From positions 8,740,001-8,804,000 of the forward strand of contig JAQISU010000132.1 in the NCBI GenBank assembly GCA_029339505.1: a stretch of DNA of 64,000 nt, read 5' to 3'. This stretch comes from Unio delphinus. Taxonomy: Eukaryota; Mollusca; Bivalvia; Unionida; Unionidae. Shown one piece after another: positions 12,420 through 24,435 of the stretch (position 1 is the stretch's first letter; each line of letters opens with the position of its first letter). The notes beneath the pieces were generated by a model, which was given only the letters and a program-made list of their open reading frames with translations, was not told where the DNA came from and did no database searches. The position numbers and the translations under genes were made by a program.

Positions 12420-12790
12420 TATAAACTTTCTTAATGATACATATTGATCTTATTAGTTTAGACGAAGTATGTTTACAAAAATCATGTTAATGATCAGAAG
12501 GAATTCCTCTATTATGTAGTCATTAATACATGACTTATTTTCCCATCAATAGCTACGACGAGGTTAAGTGTCCATTTAAAATAAGTTAGCTACACTTTCT
12601 TCAAAATGTTTCGTTATCTCTGTACATTTTGTCAACTAACTTCGTAGTCATTTGCTTGTGATCGAGCCATAAAACGAAAGCTATACACAAAACTAATCTG
12701 CCTTTTCGAATTATTGAATTAGCATATTTCATTAAACCATTTACTATAAAATACAGTGCATGTGAATTATTATTATATAGGTAGTGCACG
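12420..12790 (+). repeat. Dispersed repeat, second copy at 51290-51660
   Basis: It matches 51290-51660 in the same orientation over about 370 bp, including TCAACTAACTTCGTAGTC and GCCATAAAACGAAAGC. The family is unknown; no coding capacity is visible. Confidence 0.65.
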
Positions 12791-12799
12791 ATTTTGTTC

Positions 12800-13960
12800 T
12801 TTCTTTAGGATACTCGCGCGATTCTACGCTCTTCTGCCATGATCTGATGTCCGTAAAACGACAATGAGACATTTTCACAATATAGGATAGTGTTCCCAAC
12901 GTTAAAATATTTGTAACAACATATCTGCTAATATTAAACAACCTGATAACATTTTGTGTATAAATAACAGCAGTGGGCTTTTTCATTATACCTCAAACAG
13001 CTATGCTATAAAAAAAAATGATATAAAGAGAATAAATTAGATCATCTAAATCTGAAAAGCAATACTGAAAATTATCCTATGAAATACTGTAAGAAGATCA
13101 CAACGTATTCTACATTCACGTAGACTTTGGAAAATCAGCCTTATCGATGTCTGGTAGACCATGTTTGATAATGCTAAAGATAAGATAGAAAAGGCTTACT
13201 GCTTCTTTCGCATTTAAATACCGTAAGAACTCTAATGACTGATTTCGTACCATTCATTGTACAAACTAATGCATGTTTGTTTGGTTGTCGACTAGTCTAA
13301 TCTGTCCATCTGCGAGTTTTATGACGACATGATTAAGAAAATCAAAATATTGTAAGCAATTTTAAAAACAAACTTCACTTCTTTAACATCGCCAGTAAAA
13401 TGGTTCTAGCAATTTAAAAGACGAATGCGTTTGTAAACCAATTCAAGAAAACTTAGGACTTCACCCCGAAATATGCTTTTTTTGTTAATAAATTCAAGAA
13501 GATTAAAACGGCCAAACTTTGTTCGTATTTTGACTGTGCCTAGTGATCTCTTGTATCTGATGCGTGTGGAATGTCGCAGAGAGTGTCGTGACTTTAATAA
13601 GGTCTCTGTCTCTGAAATATCAAATTGGCGAATAAAGATGCACCAAAGTGAAACTGTCAAGGTTTGATATATAGGGTTGGATATTACCAGATTGTGCTAC
13701 CATTTACACGCATCGGTATCATACAATTATTAATCGTAGTTCGACTCATTCGTAAAAGTGTTACATTTGAACTTGGTGGCAGTTCGAACTCGTTGAAATG
13801 GATTTCAGTATCTTGCACACTAATGCTGAGATTGGTAGAAGTCCAATCGACCTTGGTACAACGATAATGTATTGATTATTCGCGAGTAACACTCAATTCC
13901 ATTATTGTATATAAACCAGTGTATTATTCCTGGTCAGTAGCACGACGTTATCTACCCCCC
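12800..13960. other. Gene-free segment
   Basis: Overlapping ORFs of 60-85 codons occur on both strands at 13400-13870, but none shows a recognisable domain, start context or homologue elsewhere in the window. I see no supported gene. Confidence 0.5.
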
Positions 13961-13969
13961 TCCCCCCAA

Positions 13970-14470
13970 TCTCCAGATGCATACATATACACACAACAAG
14001 ACTATTACAGATATCTGATAACTTTTGGAGTTTGTGTATATCGCTGGGTGACATAAATCATATCAGTGTTTTTGTGTCTACCTCGATAAAATATTCCAGC
14101 TGGATTTGATTGTTCATCCAGCATTACATCTTTATATACAACTACATTGGTAATAGTTTAATATCATCAACACTAGATGTGTCATTATATCAGAAATAAA
14201 ATTATTAATAGCATTACCGCTCTCATCCAACATCTTTGCATTTTCATTAAACTAATTGAACACTTCGTAACACCTCTGATCAACAGCAGACGGAGCGATG
14301 AAATACAACTTGTCCCATTTGTGCCTTATCATTATCAGATTAAGTAACAACTGTGCTTTGCCACTTCCAGTTGGACCTATGATAATCATTCTGATAGAAT
14401 GTGGTAGCGCCGTATGGTGTTTAAACGGTTCTTGCAATTTTTTCTCTGAAAGTCAATGACATTCATGTTA
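13970..14470 (-). pseudogene. Polinton-like packaging ATPase relic (block A)
   Basis: Homologous to the ATPase at 31808-32473. The N-terminal part survives with a Walker A close to GPTGSGK (about 14365-14390). A TAG stop after YEVFN truncates the frame at 14252; degraded homology continues to about 13970, including the region matching YVTQRYTQ. The same stop occurs at the equivalent place in the 22796-22981 relic, so these two blocks share a pseudogenised ancestor. Confidence 0.8.
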
Positions 14471-14479
14471 TTATAGCTA

Positions 14480-14650
14480 ACGTTTGGATTTATATTGTGT
14501 TAAATGTAGAGCACATACCCCAACATATACGCTAACAAATATTATAACAAAACAATAAGATCAGCACTTACTGGTAAGTGTGAACGATGCTGTACAAATA
14601 AAAATACATTAAGACCAGGTGACAAATCGAATTTGTAAAACAAACGAGAA
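14480..14650 (+). pseudogene. Zinc-ribbon protein relic (block A)
   Basis: Degraded counterpart of 32492-32689, diverging from the ATPase relic just as in the intact element. The frame is broken and cysteine codons are mostly lost. Confidence 0.5.
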
Positions 14651-14898
14651 GATGATATTGTAGCAAAATGGACAAAATGAGCAGGGACTCCATAAACGAA
14701 ACACCCGTGAAGAAAAACATCTTCCAGAATGTAATTATTGCGGCCACCGGAACCAGGTTTGATATCAGACTTGACAGTCAAGACCATCCAAGACCAAGCG
14801 AATATCCAATAAATGAAACTGTTCGAGTTTATCATGCTCATGTCATGATGTTGCTTATAAAAGAAGCAATATACAACATAGACATATCGCAGATGTGA
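14650..14898 (+). pseudogene. Phospholipase A2 relic (block A)
   Basis: Homologous to the PLA2 at 32662-33021: GTRFDIRL and HPRP align with GTRLDIRL and QPRP. The catalytic CHLHDVSY segment has become VYHAHVMM, so the enzyme core is destroyed. It lies between the zinc-ribbon and integrase relics, the same order as in the intact element. Confidence 0.75.
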
Positions 14899-15018
14899 AA
14901 TTGATTCACGAGTTAAATTATATTACAAACAAATCTTTCAAGGAATCATTAGCTAACTGGTTAGTAAGATCCGCGATAAGAGTAAACTCGTATTATGTGC
15001 TTGATAATTAGTATTATT

Positions 15019-15290
15019 ATGGAATCTCTTTATTATTCACCAAGAGGACTGAGAGTGTAAATCAGCAATTAATAAACTCGCCAAAGCAGCAAAGTCAAAA
15101 ACGTTATTGCAGCAGATTGGTTATCAGCACAGGCGATATGGCAGATTTATCTACCACCTTCCAAACATATTCACTTCGCAGAATCAACGACATTAATATC
15201 ATCAAGGTGTTGAAAAATCAAGGCTTGCGTTCTTGTCGTATTACCAACGACAAAACCATCTGTAGGGCGGAGGTAATCCCATATGCTAAA
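15019..15290 (+). pseudogene. Integrase N-terminal relic (block A)
   Basis: It begins ATGGAATCTCTTTATTATTC, matching the integrase start at 33029, and keeps recognisable similarity to the SKQALWQIYLPP region (about 15125-15165) before homology fades. Frames are broken. Confidence 0.7.
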
Positions 15291-15299
15291 TGGTAAAGA

Positions 15300-15775
15300 T
15301 CCACCAGAGTACCTTACCTGCAAATAACTATTAATTATGAAGCACTTTTTGACGCAGGTTTACGACCTGCAAGATACGCGTGATAAGTATTACAATGTGT
15401 ATGTCATAAACGAACGCATTGATACTATACATATACTTATATTTTAGATTTCCCGAATGAAGTAAACCTTAATTTCAAACTATAACTTGTAGGCCATCAC
15501 ATTGAATATTGTATATCTACTGTAAATAACGCCCCTTATTTTTAAAATTTTTTCATCTGTCCACATGAACATACATCATTCATATCACCCGTTTCTTAGG
15601 AAGCTTCATAATGTATTGTTACTTTCATCTAACTGTTCTGCTTTAAACTATTTTGCTTTCGATATCACCTGTTGATTTTGAACCTTGTAGTATTTTTAAA
15701 AATGTATACATAAACATATTGTATGGCGCTGAATCGCCCAAAGGCGCTTGTGCGCCGTTAAAAATCAATTAATTA
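15300..15775 (+). repeat. Non-LTR retrotransposon 3' end
   Basis: It resembles 20900-21330: a degraded end of ORF2 (CGTGATAAGTATTACAATGT) and a 3' UTR ending in GGCGCTGAATCGCCCAAAGG followed by GTGCGCCGTTAAA, a short GC-rich hairpin typical of this family's 3' tail. Confidence 0.65.
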
Positions 15776-15779
15776 ATCA

Positions 15780-16090
15780 TTCGACAGAAGACTGACTTTT
15801 ATTCCACACATCAAGAATTTTAAAGTTTTATATTTGAAAAAGTTTGATCTATTTAAAGCACATGCTCACACTGACCGGGGTGCTGTTAAAAGTCGTCCTC
15901 AATTTATATATAACATTTATCCGCTCCAAACTGTAAACTAGACTATTGCTCTGTTGCCTTTTGTTCAGCTAGGAAGTTAAATTTGAACACGCTTGACCCA
16001 ATTCATCATCAAGTAATAGGAATCTCTCTAGGAGCATTTAAGACATCTCGATGTGAAAGCCTTCACGTGCAAGCGAGAAGCATGATAGGT
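15780..16090. other. Gene-free segment
   Basis: AT-rich sequence with no recognisable feature. Confidence 0.5.
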
Positions 16091-16245
16091 GAACAAACCA
16101 AGTTTTCAAACAAAATTAAAACCTCTACGGAGAGAGAGTAAATATACCGAGTTTTCAAGCAAAAAAAAAACCATCTTCGGAGAGAGGGTGAATAGATCAA
16201 GATTTTAAACAAAAATAAAGCCTCTACGGAGACCGAAACTGTTAT
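16090..16245 (+). repeat. Short tandem repeat beside ATPase relic
   Basis: About three diverged ~55-bp units of the form CAAGTTTTCAAAC...AAAACCTCTACGGAGA sit where the TIR would adjoin the ATPase 3' end. Confidence 0.6.
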
Positions 16246-16246
16246 G

Positions 16247-16905
16247 GTTTTAACCACATATTTTATCAAGTCCGATACGATATCTTGATCTAGGGTCATG
16301 TAAATGTATCGTTCTAAATCCATGTGGGACCGATTTAGCACGACTAAATAAATTTCTAAAGAGATTATAATCAATTTCTCCACTCCACCTGGTCTGGTGA
16401 ATATTTCGTAGCGTATGAGTGTCAACTCCATTAAATACAGCAAGAATATTACAGCTATTAATGATCACTTTTGGCATTTATGAATGCCTTTTAGTAACAT
16501 ATATCATATCAGTATTTGTATGTCTACCTATGGAAAATATCCTGGCAGAGTTTATTTGTTTACCTAACATCATATCATCATATACGACTAAATTGTTAAT
16601 ACTTCCATCAATAGAATCGACAATCGGTGCGTCTATAATATCAGTTATCAATTCAATAATACCCTAATCGATTTCCGATTTTGCTTTCTCGTTAAATCCT
16701 TTATCACATCGTAACATCTCTGATCGTCTACACTCGGGGCTATCAAATATAGTTTATCTCATTTCATCCATCTCGTTATCAAATTAAGTAACAATTGTGT
16801 TTTACCGTTTCCAGATCGTCCAATAATAATCATGCGAATAGAATTTGATGGAGCTGCATGATGCTTAACGGGTTATCGTGTTTTTGTCGCCGAAAAATAA
16901 ATTAC
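16247..16905 (-). pseudogene. Polinton-like packaging ATPase relic (block B)
   Basis: Homologous to 31808-32473 over its full length. The C-terminal third is still open (16250-16477: FNGVDTHTLRNIHQTRWSGE and RSRYRIGLDK), while the middle is broken by stops and frameshifts. The P-loop region near 16810-16840 is recognisable but changed. It is less closely related to blocks A and C than they are to each other. Confidence 0.8.
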
Positions 16906-16930
16906 ATTCATGTCATTATAAATAAATTAT

Positions 16931-17090
16931 GTACCATTATAGTGTGAAATGTAAGACGCGTACTAGCACAAACGACTTGACAACAATTACAACAAGCGAT
17001 AACAAATCAACACCTACTGGAAAAAGTGTACAATGTGGTACAGAAAAATATAGATTTGTTTCTATGAAATCGGGTAATGGTTTTTAAGAT
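16931..17090 (+). pseudogene. Zinc-ribbon protein relic (block B)
   Basis: It starts ATGTACCATTATAGTGTGAA, matching 32492. C-x2-C-like codons at the start and near 17030 partly survive; a TGA follows the KFRFVS-equivalent region. Confidence 0.6.
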
Positions 17091-17345
17091 AACGAGGTTT
17101 TGATATTGCAGCGAAATTGACAAAACATCCGGGAACTCCATTGGCAAAGTATCCAGGAGAATAACACCTTCCATGGTGTAGCTATTGTGGCCCTGGAACC
17201 AGACTCGACATCAGAATCAGACTGAATTGGCTTAGATCATCCCCGACCCGATCAATATCCATTAAACATTATTGATAAGGCGTGTAATCCTCGTGATGCT
17301 GGTTAGAAAAGAAGCAATCTGCATAGCAGATGTGAAATTGATTCA
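17090..17345 (+). pseudogene. Phospholipase A2 relic (block B)
   Basis: It keeps the calcium-loop-like YCGPGT segment (about 17180-17200) after PGTPLAKYPGE, but TAA interrupts the frame before it and the catalytic histidine region is lost. This supports PLA2 as an ancestral gene of the family rather than a recent gain. Confidence 0.7.
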
Positions 17346-17434
17346 TGCTTATATATATATATATATATATATATTTCACATCTGCGATGCAGATTTCTTC
17401 TTTTCTAACCAGCATCATGAGGATTACACGCCTT
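17277..17434. repeat. Inverted repeat around (AT)n, duplicated PLA2 3' end
   Basis: The left arm 17277-17338 (PLA2 relic 3' end) is repeated as reverse complement at 17373-17434, separated by an (AT)n tract. It could extrude as a long hairpin. Confidence 0.85.
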
Positions 17435-17559
17435 GTTGACTGGATTTGCCCTTGTGGCTATATATTGTGTTGTATATGGTGCAAGGAGGGTGTGTTCTAT
17501 TAATTCCTATCATCCGCCTTTCCTACTTTCGTTAAACAAAAACCGATCATGACCTGTCA

Positions 17560-17671
17560 ATTATTGTTATTATTATTATTATCATTATTATTATTATTTT
17601 ATTGCGATTATTATTATTAACATCATTCTTATTATTAAAATTTGTATTATTATTATTATTATTATTATTAT

Positions 17672-17706
<35 letters not shown>

Positions 17707-17795
17707 TTGTGTATTGGACATCTGATATAATTAATAAATCACCAACTGAATCATCAAATTAAAGTATACCACAGTTGGAGCCATTCAATACTTTT

Positions 17796-17830
<35 letters not shown>
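17560..17830 (+). repeat. (ATT)n, (AGT)n and (AT)n microsatellites
   Basis: Imperfect ATT repeats from about 17562, AGT repeats at about 17672-17706, and an (AT)n tract at about 17801-17830. Confidence 0.9.
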
Positions 17831-17832
<2 letters not shown>

Positions 17833-17839
17833 ATAAGGT

Positions 17840-18750
17840 ATATATACCTTATTCGAGACAGTTGACTAATTATATTCGTCCGTCTTAATATTGTTTAAAG
17901 GTTTTCTTCAAATAAATTAGTGGGAGGAAAACTCAATGCTCATCTAAACAAGTTCAACCGGTCATGCTTTCCTAGTTTTCCTAAATATTGGATTTTTTTT
18001 CAGAGGACAATGGGACTTTTGAACTTGGAGATCATTTTGTCAACAATAGGGTTATTACAGAGGCCACTGAGTAGATTTTAAATGATACATAAATGCTGGG
18101 CATCAAAATCCATAGTTCAGAAATGAAACTTCACACGCAAACAATTCTAGGAAAATATCTTAATTCAAAACGTGTTCAGGTAAATTAGACAATAACCATA
18201 TAATGAACAAACTTCAACTCATTGAATTGTAAGATTATTGTTCAAATCTTTTGATAAATATTCATGCTTGTTCATTTCAATAAACTAATGAAATGCATGA
18301 CCAAAATGCAGGACATAAGCAAAATACCTCAATTTTGATTGTATATATTAAGGTATTAAAACCATCAACGTTTACAGTGGACATATATTTAAAAAATGCC
18401 ATATCACTCACTCAATTTAATTAATTGGTTTTATTTAGTTCTAGAGAAAACGCAAACTTGCCATGATCGAGAAAAACACCTCTATCGAGTTTATTTGGTT
18501 TTATAAGGAAGCACAAGTTGTTAATCTCGAAAGAAGCATATATTTAACGAAATTCAATATCATATTTTGTGATTGTGCAAAATCTAAGATATCGTCTCAA
18601 ATAGGTTTGCCCTTCATTCAAATGCAGTAAAATAAACTTTAGTCGTTCAATTATGACTGGTCTCATTCTCTTTGCAAAGCTTTAAGTAGTAAGACATTAA
18701 CTTTATTTAAAAGTCTTAATAAGTTTCAAGCCACGTGACAGTTTTAATTC
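17840..18750. other. Gene-free segment
   Basis: AT-rich sequence with no supported ORF or repeat structure. Confidence 0.5.
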
Positions 18751-20410
18751 AAAATGGAGAGAGTGTGAGTGTGAGAGAGACAATATGGTACAAAAAAAAA
18801 ACGAGGAAGGATATATGTACTTGATATAAGTTTTGTTTGAGTTCAAACAAATTGGATTAGTAATCAAGTAGAGAACAAATAGCATTAGGAGATGTGTATT
18901 CTTACTGAATTCACATTTGTCAAGTATCGTTAACATTATGGTATAAGTTAGAATGGTATCATGGTTTAGCTATGATCAAAAATGGATAATGAAAGGAGCA
19001 GGATTAAAAAGTAATGGTTAATCGATATATTCAGCCAGATATCGTGATTTTAAGGTGCAAGTTATGTTTGTGTATATTCTTAGAAATGTCAGCGAAAGTA
19101 GCGAGATTCAGGATATTCTAAATCCACATATGTCTGAATATTTCTTCATCACCTGTTCTTGTCATGTCTATGAAAAAAAGAATTAGTTATGTATTTCCTA
19201 TCAGTTATATGTTTGCTTGCAAGTCACTGTAGAAAAGTGTATGTATTATTGTTCTTACAAGGATGGATAATGAACTCCACCATGTATATTCGTGTGACGT
19301 GTAACTCTAATTGTTTCGATTTAAACAAAACGGCGTAGTCAGGAATCCAATAAACGTTTATGTTAAAAGTCCGTTATTATATCTTATAAGATATCGAATA
19401 AACAGCCTAACAGTAATATGGAATTTGTGTATTGAAAATAGCGTAATATGTTTACTAAGCAGTTGATTTCTCTAATATATACTTACTTTTATTTTCCATT
19501 GATGTACCTGATCGACTTCCTGTGGCATGTATGTAAATTGTCATTTCTAACGTTTTTTTATATATAGCAAAGTAATAAAACTATGATTGCATCAGAAGTC
19601 AAGCATCTTCCCAGATTATCTCTCATTAGTGTTGGTTCTGTAATTGCTTCAGTTACATCTTCAAAAGAAACCCAATAGTCTTGGTATGTGTATTACAGAA
19701 AGAAAATTTAAAAAATCATTGCATAATTTTGTAGGAGACAATAAAACAAAGCATAGTATTAATATTCGAGTATAGCAGACAGACTCTATCTAAATATTAC
19801 TCGACATATCAACAAAGGTTTGACATTTTGATTTTTTAAGGTTTCTGAATTATTTTCTTCTGAAGAGATCCTTCTGCAATCATTCCAAAATATTACAGTA
19901 ACTTTATTGAAATTTGAATCATAATCCATTGGTTCGCTTCAGAAGCAATCACTGGATGACAATACAAACTTCCTGATGAGATTTTCTTTCAAACACTGCG
20001 ATACAACACTGTTGAGACAGTAGAGCTAAACGAAATGGAAAATATAAATCATGTATGTAGAAGCTATGAAACGCAGCCAATACACGTGGGTCCCCAGACC
20101 TAGACTGCAGATTGTTGCCCAATTTTGCATCATGTCATTAGACCATACATGAACAGACATAAGGTAAACAACATTGTTTTAAAACGCTGTATTTTAATAA
20201 ATAAAAAAAGATGATCAAGGGTTTCCGTATCTACTTGGAGTGCATGTGATGCTCTTCTCGCTCCAATATCCAGCTTCATTTAAGGATAATTGATAACCCC
20301 AGCATCACTAATACCGCTGCTGGTTTCAGAAGTGATGTATGGATCTCGTTCTGGATTTGGATCAACGTTCCATGTTTTAGGTTTCAATCTCTACTCTCTA
20401 TCACTTTGTT
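18750..20410 (-). repeat. Right arm of the diverged large inverted duplication
   Basis: Reverse-complement match to 9720-11790 through the anchors listed for the left arm. No intact ORF is conserved between the arms. Confidence 0.6.
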
Positions 20411-20728
20411 TGTCTGTATTTATGTATCTATATAGTAATGTATTTTTGTATGTATATAGATATGTTTGCAATGTATGTATGAAGAATACAGGAGAAAACA
20501 TTATTATTAAACCTCCTCCTTAAAAATACTGAACTGATTTATTTTAACCATATAGTATAGTGTTGGTTACCTAGCTTAATGGTATTAAATGCAAAACAAA
20601 ACACAGATCGCTGCTAAGGTGACCCTGAACCAATGACCATCTGAATTTGAAACACGTTTAAACACTTACTGATTATTACCTCATATGAAGTTTTACCCCA
20701 TAAATGGCAGACATCGATAAATAATGCA

Positions 20729-21330
20729 GTGAATAACAAACTTTACGGAATCAAACCAACGTTAGGACAATGGCATCATTCATACAGGACCATCCTTAGA
20801 GAGGAAGTAGTTGTTGCACGAGTTCGAATTGGCCACACGCATATAAAACAGTCCCACATACAACAAGGTGAAGTTCCACAAGAGTGCGTTACATGCAATG
20901 ACCCATTCACAGTGAAGAGCGTCCATACAGGGTGTTTCGACTTGCATAATATGCGTGATAAGTATTATAATGTATTTGTCATGAAGGAACATTTTCATAC
21001 CATATATATCACTCGCATTATAGATTTCATGAAGGAAGAAAAAAATGTACTTAAAGGTTTTTCTTGTTTGCCATCACCTTGAGCATTTTTATGTAAAGTA
21101 AATACCTCCACTAATTTACATCATCTTTTCATCTGCTTACATTAACATACACATTTTACATCTCCCTGTGATCGTGAATCTTTATACTTTTATGTTACCA
21201 TCTTGACGTTAACTTTGGACTATATTGGTGTTTAATCTCACTTTTCGATATCAAATATTTTATCTTTTTTTAAATGTTATGTATACAACAAAAAGTATGG
21301 TGCCTAGTAGCCTAAAAGTGCGGGTAAATC
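20729..21330 (+). repeat. Non-LTR retrotransposon 3' end with end of ORF2
   Basis: The open frame 20729-21082 (117 codons) has the C-terminal signature of a LINE ORF2: IKPTLGQWHHSYR, REEVVVARVRIGHTHI, a C-x2-C pair (ECVTCNDPFTVKSVHTGC) and a terminal I.RIIDFMKE motif. It is followed by the family 3' UTR and tail also seen at 9240-9500, 15480-15775 and 27060-27320. It is a 5'-truncated insertion: no reverse transcriptase domain is present. Confidence 0.8.
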
Positions 21331-21354
21331 ACAACAAAAAAAAGAATCAATCTT

Positions 21355-21419
21355 GTATGTCTGTGTATGTATGAATGTATGCGTGCGTGTGTATGTATGT
21401 ATGTATGTATGTATGTATG

Positions 21420-21450
<31 letters not shown>

Positions 21451-21540
21451 GTATGTATGTATGTATGTATGCATGCATGTATGTATGTATGTATGCATGT
21501 ATGTATGTATTTATATATGTATGTATATATGCATGTATCG
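21355..21540 (-). repeat. (GTAT)n microsatellite, tail of inverted SINE-like repeat
   Basis: About 40 near-perfect GTAT units with a few GCAT variants, adjoining the 3' end of the minus-strand SINE-like copy. Confidence 0.95.
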
Positions 21541-22000
21541 TATGTATGAGGGAGGTAGTGCATTCTTTCTCCGGCCGAGTCGTACCGAGGTCTTGTTCTT
21601 GTGTGATTGATAAGGACGTTTAACGTAGCTGTAACATTTGTTAAGTCATATCGCCACAATATTTACAGTGTGACCGTTTATAGTGATGCCTAGGACTAGG
21701 GCATAATGCTGCAGATATGTGGCATTATGTCTCACCCAGTCACATTATGTAAGTCTTTTGCATGACTCGGCCAAGGTTCGAACCTACGACTTTCGCGTTA
21801 GTCAGACATTTGAACCACTAGGCAACCGAAGCGGATCAAACTACTTAAACAATGGTACTCAAAGCTGCCTCGCATGGCGCTCAGCACTACAAAAATAGTA
21901 TTAGGACGTGTCGGCATGGTGTCAGGATAATATGACCTGGTGGGACATCATGCTACACATCGGCGGACTGATGCTAGACATCATTAGAAACGGATACACT
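21540..22000 (-). repeat. Dispersed SINE-like repeat, inverted copy
   Basis: Reverse complement of 7850-8340. Box B-like GGTTCGAACC (about 21774-21783) and box A-like CCACTAGGCAACC (about 21817-21829) read on the minus strand. Confidence 0.7.
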
Positions 22001-22339
22001 GCCGACTTCGTATAAATATAATAATGTTAAATCTTCATCAAACATTCCAAACAATACACATTCGTGTATGTACATATCTATTTATGATAACACGAAATAT
22101 ATACTTGAATTGCATGCAGCAGCAGGCCAAAATATAGAGGTATATATTTCCTAAACTAACACTTCTTCCAAAACCGACACCAAAATGACAAAAAAAATAA
22201 ACTATAATTCTAACAATCCAAACGTTTCTTATACGGTTAGTTAATTATGTTACTGTTTGGTTGTTATATTTTCCGATATTGGATGCATTGTTAGTTTGAC
22301 AAATGGACGTCTCTAATTGAGGTCATACCCTCTCTGCTA

Positions 22340-23010
22340 CTGTGGTTTTATCCAATATGTTATCAAGTCCGATTCAATATCTTGATCTAAGATTGTGTAA
22401 ATGTATTGTTATAAATACGTGTTAGGTCGATGAAGCATGAATAAAAACATTACTAAAAAGATTTTAGTCGTAATATCCGCAACACCAGGCATGACGAAAT
22501 TGTTTTAAATGTATGCGTATCAACTCCATTACACACAACAAGACTATTACAGTTATATCTTGTAACTTTTGGAGTTTGTGTATATCGCTGGGTGACATAG
22601 ATCATATCAGTGTTTTTGTGTCTACCTCGAGAAAATATTCCAGCTGGATTTGATTGTTCAGCCATCATTACATCTTTATATACAACTATATTTGTAATAG
22701 TTTAATATCATCAACACTAGATGTGTCATTATATCAGAAATAAAATTATTAATAGCATTACCGCGCTCATCCAACATCATTGCATTTTCATTAAACTAAT
22801 TGAACACTTCGTAACACCTCTGATCAACAGCAGACGGAGCGATGAAATACAACTTGTCCCATTTGTGCCTTATCATTATGAGATTAAGTAACAACTGTGC
22901 TTTGCCACTTCCAGTTGGACCAATGATAATCATTCTGATAGAATGTGGTAGCGCCGTATGGTGTTTAAACGGTTCTTGCAATTTTTTCTCTGAAAATCAA
23001 TGACATTCAT
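22340..23010 (-). pseudogene. Polinton-like packaging ATPase relic (block C)
   Basis: Homologous to 31808-32473. 22796-22981 encodes exactly the same 61 residues as the block A relic, ending at the same stop. 22453-22668 keeps FSRGRHKNTDMIYVTQRYTQ, the region after Walker B. Homology begins at about 22346 (CCCTCTCTGCTACTG), matching the inner TIR motif of the intact element, so this is the true left end of an old copy. Confidence 0.82.
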
Positions 23011-23019
23011 GTTATTATA

Positions 23020-23190
23020 GCTAACGTTTGGATTTATATTGTGTTACATGTAGAGCACATACCCCAACATATACACTAACAAATATTATAACAAAACAAT
23101 AGGATCAGCAGTTACAGGTAAGTGTGAACGATGCGGTACAAATAAAAATACATTAAGACCAGGTGACAAATCGAATTTGTAAAACAAACG
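23020..23190 (+). pseudogene. Zinc-ribbon protein relic (block C)
   Basis: Degraded counterpart of 32492-32689 and close to the block A version at 14480-14650. Confidence 0.5.
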
Positions 23191-23194
23191 AGAA

Positions 23195-23417
23195 GATGAT
23201 ATTGTAGCAAAATGGACAAATGAACAGGGACTCTATAAACAAAACACCGGTGAGAAAAAGCATCTGTCAGGTTTGATATCAGACTTGACAGTCAAGACCA
23301 TCCAAGACCAGGTGAATATCCAATAAATGAAACTGATCGAGTTTATCATGCTCATGTCATGATGTTGCTTATAAAAGTAACAATATACAACATAGACATA
23401 TCGCAGATGTGAAATTG
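23195..23417 (+). pseudogene. Phospholipase A2 relic (block C)
   Basis: Aligns with block A but has lost about 30 bases covering the calcium-loop segment. Its HDxxY region is also gone. Clearly non-functional. Confidence 0.65.
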
Positions 23418-23534
23418 ATTCACGAGTTAAATTATATTACAAACAAATCTTTCAAGGAATCATTAGCTAACTGGCTAGTAAGATCCGCGATGAAGAGTAA
23501 ACTCTTAGTATGTGCTTGGTAATTATTATTATTA

Positions 23535-24435
23535 TGGAATCTCTTTATTATTCACCAAGAGGACTAAGAGTGTACATCAGCGATCAATAAACTCGCCAAA
23601 GCAGCAAAGTCAAAGACGTTATTGCAGCAGATTGGTTATCAGCACACCGTATAAACATATTCACTTCGCAGATGTTGATGTCATTGTTCAAAATTAAGTT
23701 CATCAGGCGGTTTTATTATTTGTCCCACATGATATTGTCAACAGACGGACTTACAAGTACACGTTATCTGTAGTTAATGTTGCGAGAAGACACAAATAAG
23801 CTGGACCATTCGTGACAAAGGCAGCAATACAAGTAGTTTCTGCGTTTGAACGAATGTATCGACGATGTAGTCTGCAGTGTCCAAATCTGCTACAGGTTGA
23901 TCCTGCCAAGGAATTTCAGGGTGTGGTGTTATCATTAATGAAGGAACATAATGTCACCATCAGACGAGGACATACTTCAATACACCGCAATTCGGCAATT
24001 GTTGAACGGTTTGTTGAGCGGTTATTTGGATATCAATACACAAAGGAATGCATTCCCGACTAGAGATCTAGTGAACAAGTAGCAAGATTACCAAGTGCGA
24101 TATCTGCGTTGAATATTGAATTACTCAAACAATCAATATGAAACCTAATAACGCGATCAAAATATATATCCACACGAAATGATTTTTCAAAACATAATAT
24201 ACTCGATAATGTGACTGTAAGATATTTATATGAACCAGGTGAGCTCGAGGGAGGTAAAAAATAGCTACTCATTCTCTTTGGAGTGTTACCGCACATTACT
24301 TATCTAACAAAGCAAGATCCACGGGTTGACCCGCTATCTATAGCTTAGATTCAACCGCCCCTCAGCGTGGATTTACACTTGAAGAGATACAAGTAAATCC
24401 GGAGAATACTCAATTACCACCACGATCATTTAACT
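23535..24435 (+). pseudogene. Integrase relic (block C)
   Basis: Homologous to 33029-33982 end to end. 23812-24063 keeps the catalytic core around QVDPAKEFQGV and AIVERF. The first third is rearranged and stops interrupt the C-terminus, although the region matching RLPIYKLDSTAPQRG is still recognisable near 24330-24365. Confidence 0.8.

Noticed and set aside
13406..13867. Overlapping ORFs on both strands
   Set aside because: No recognisable domain or duplicate; length within chance for this composition.
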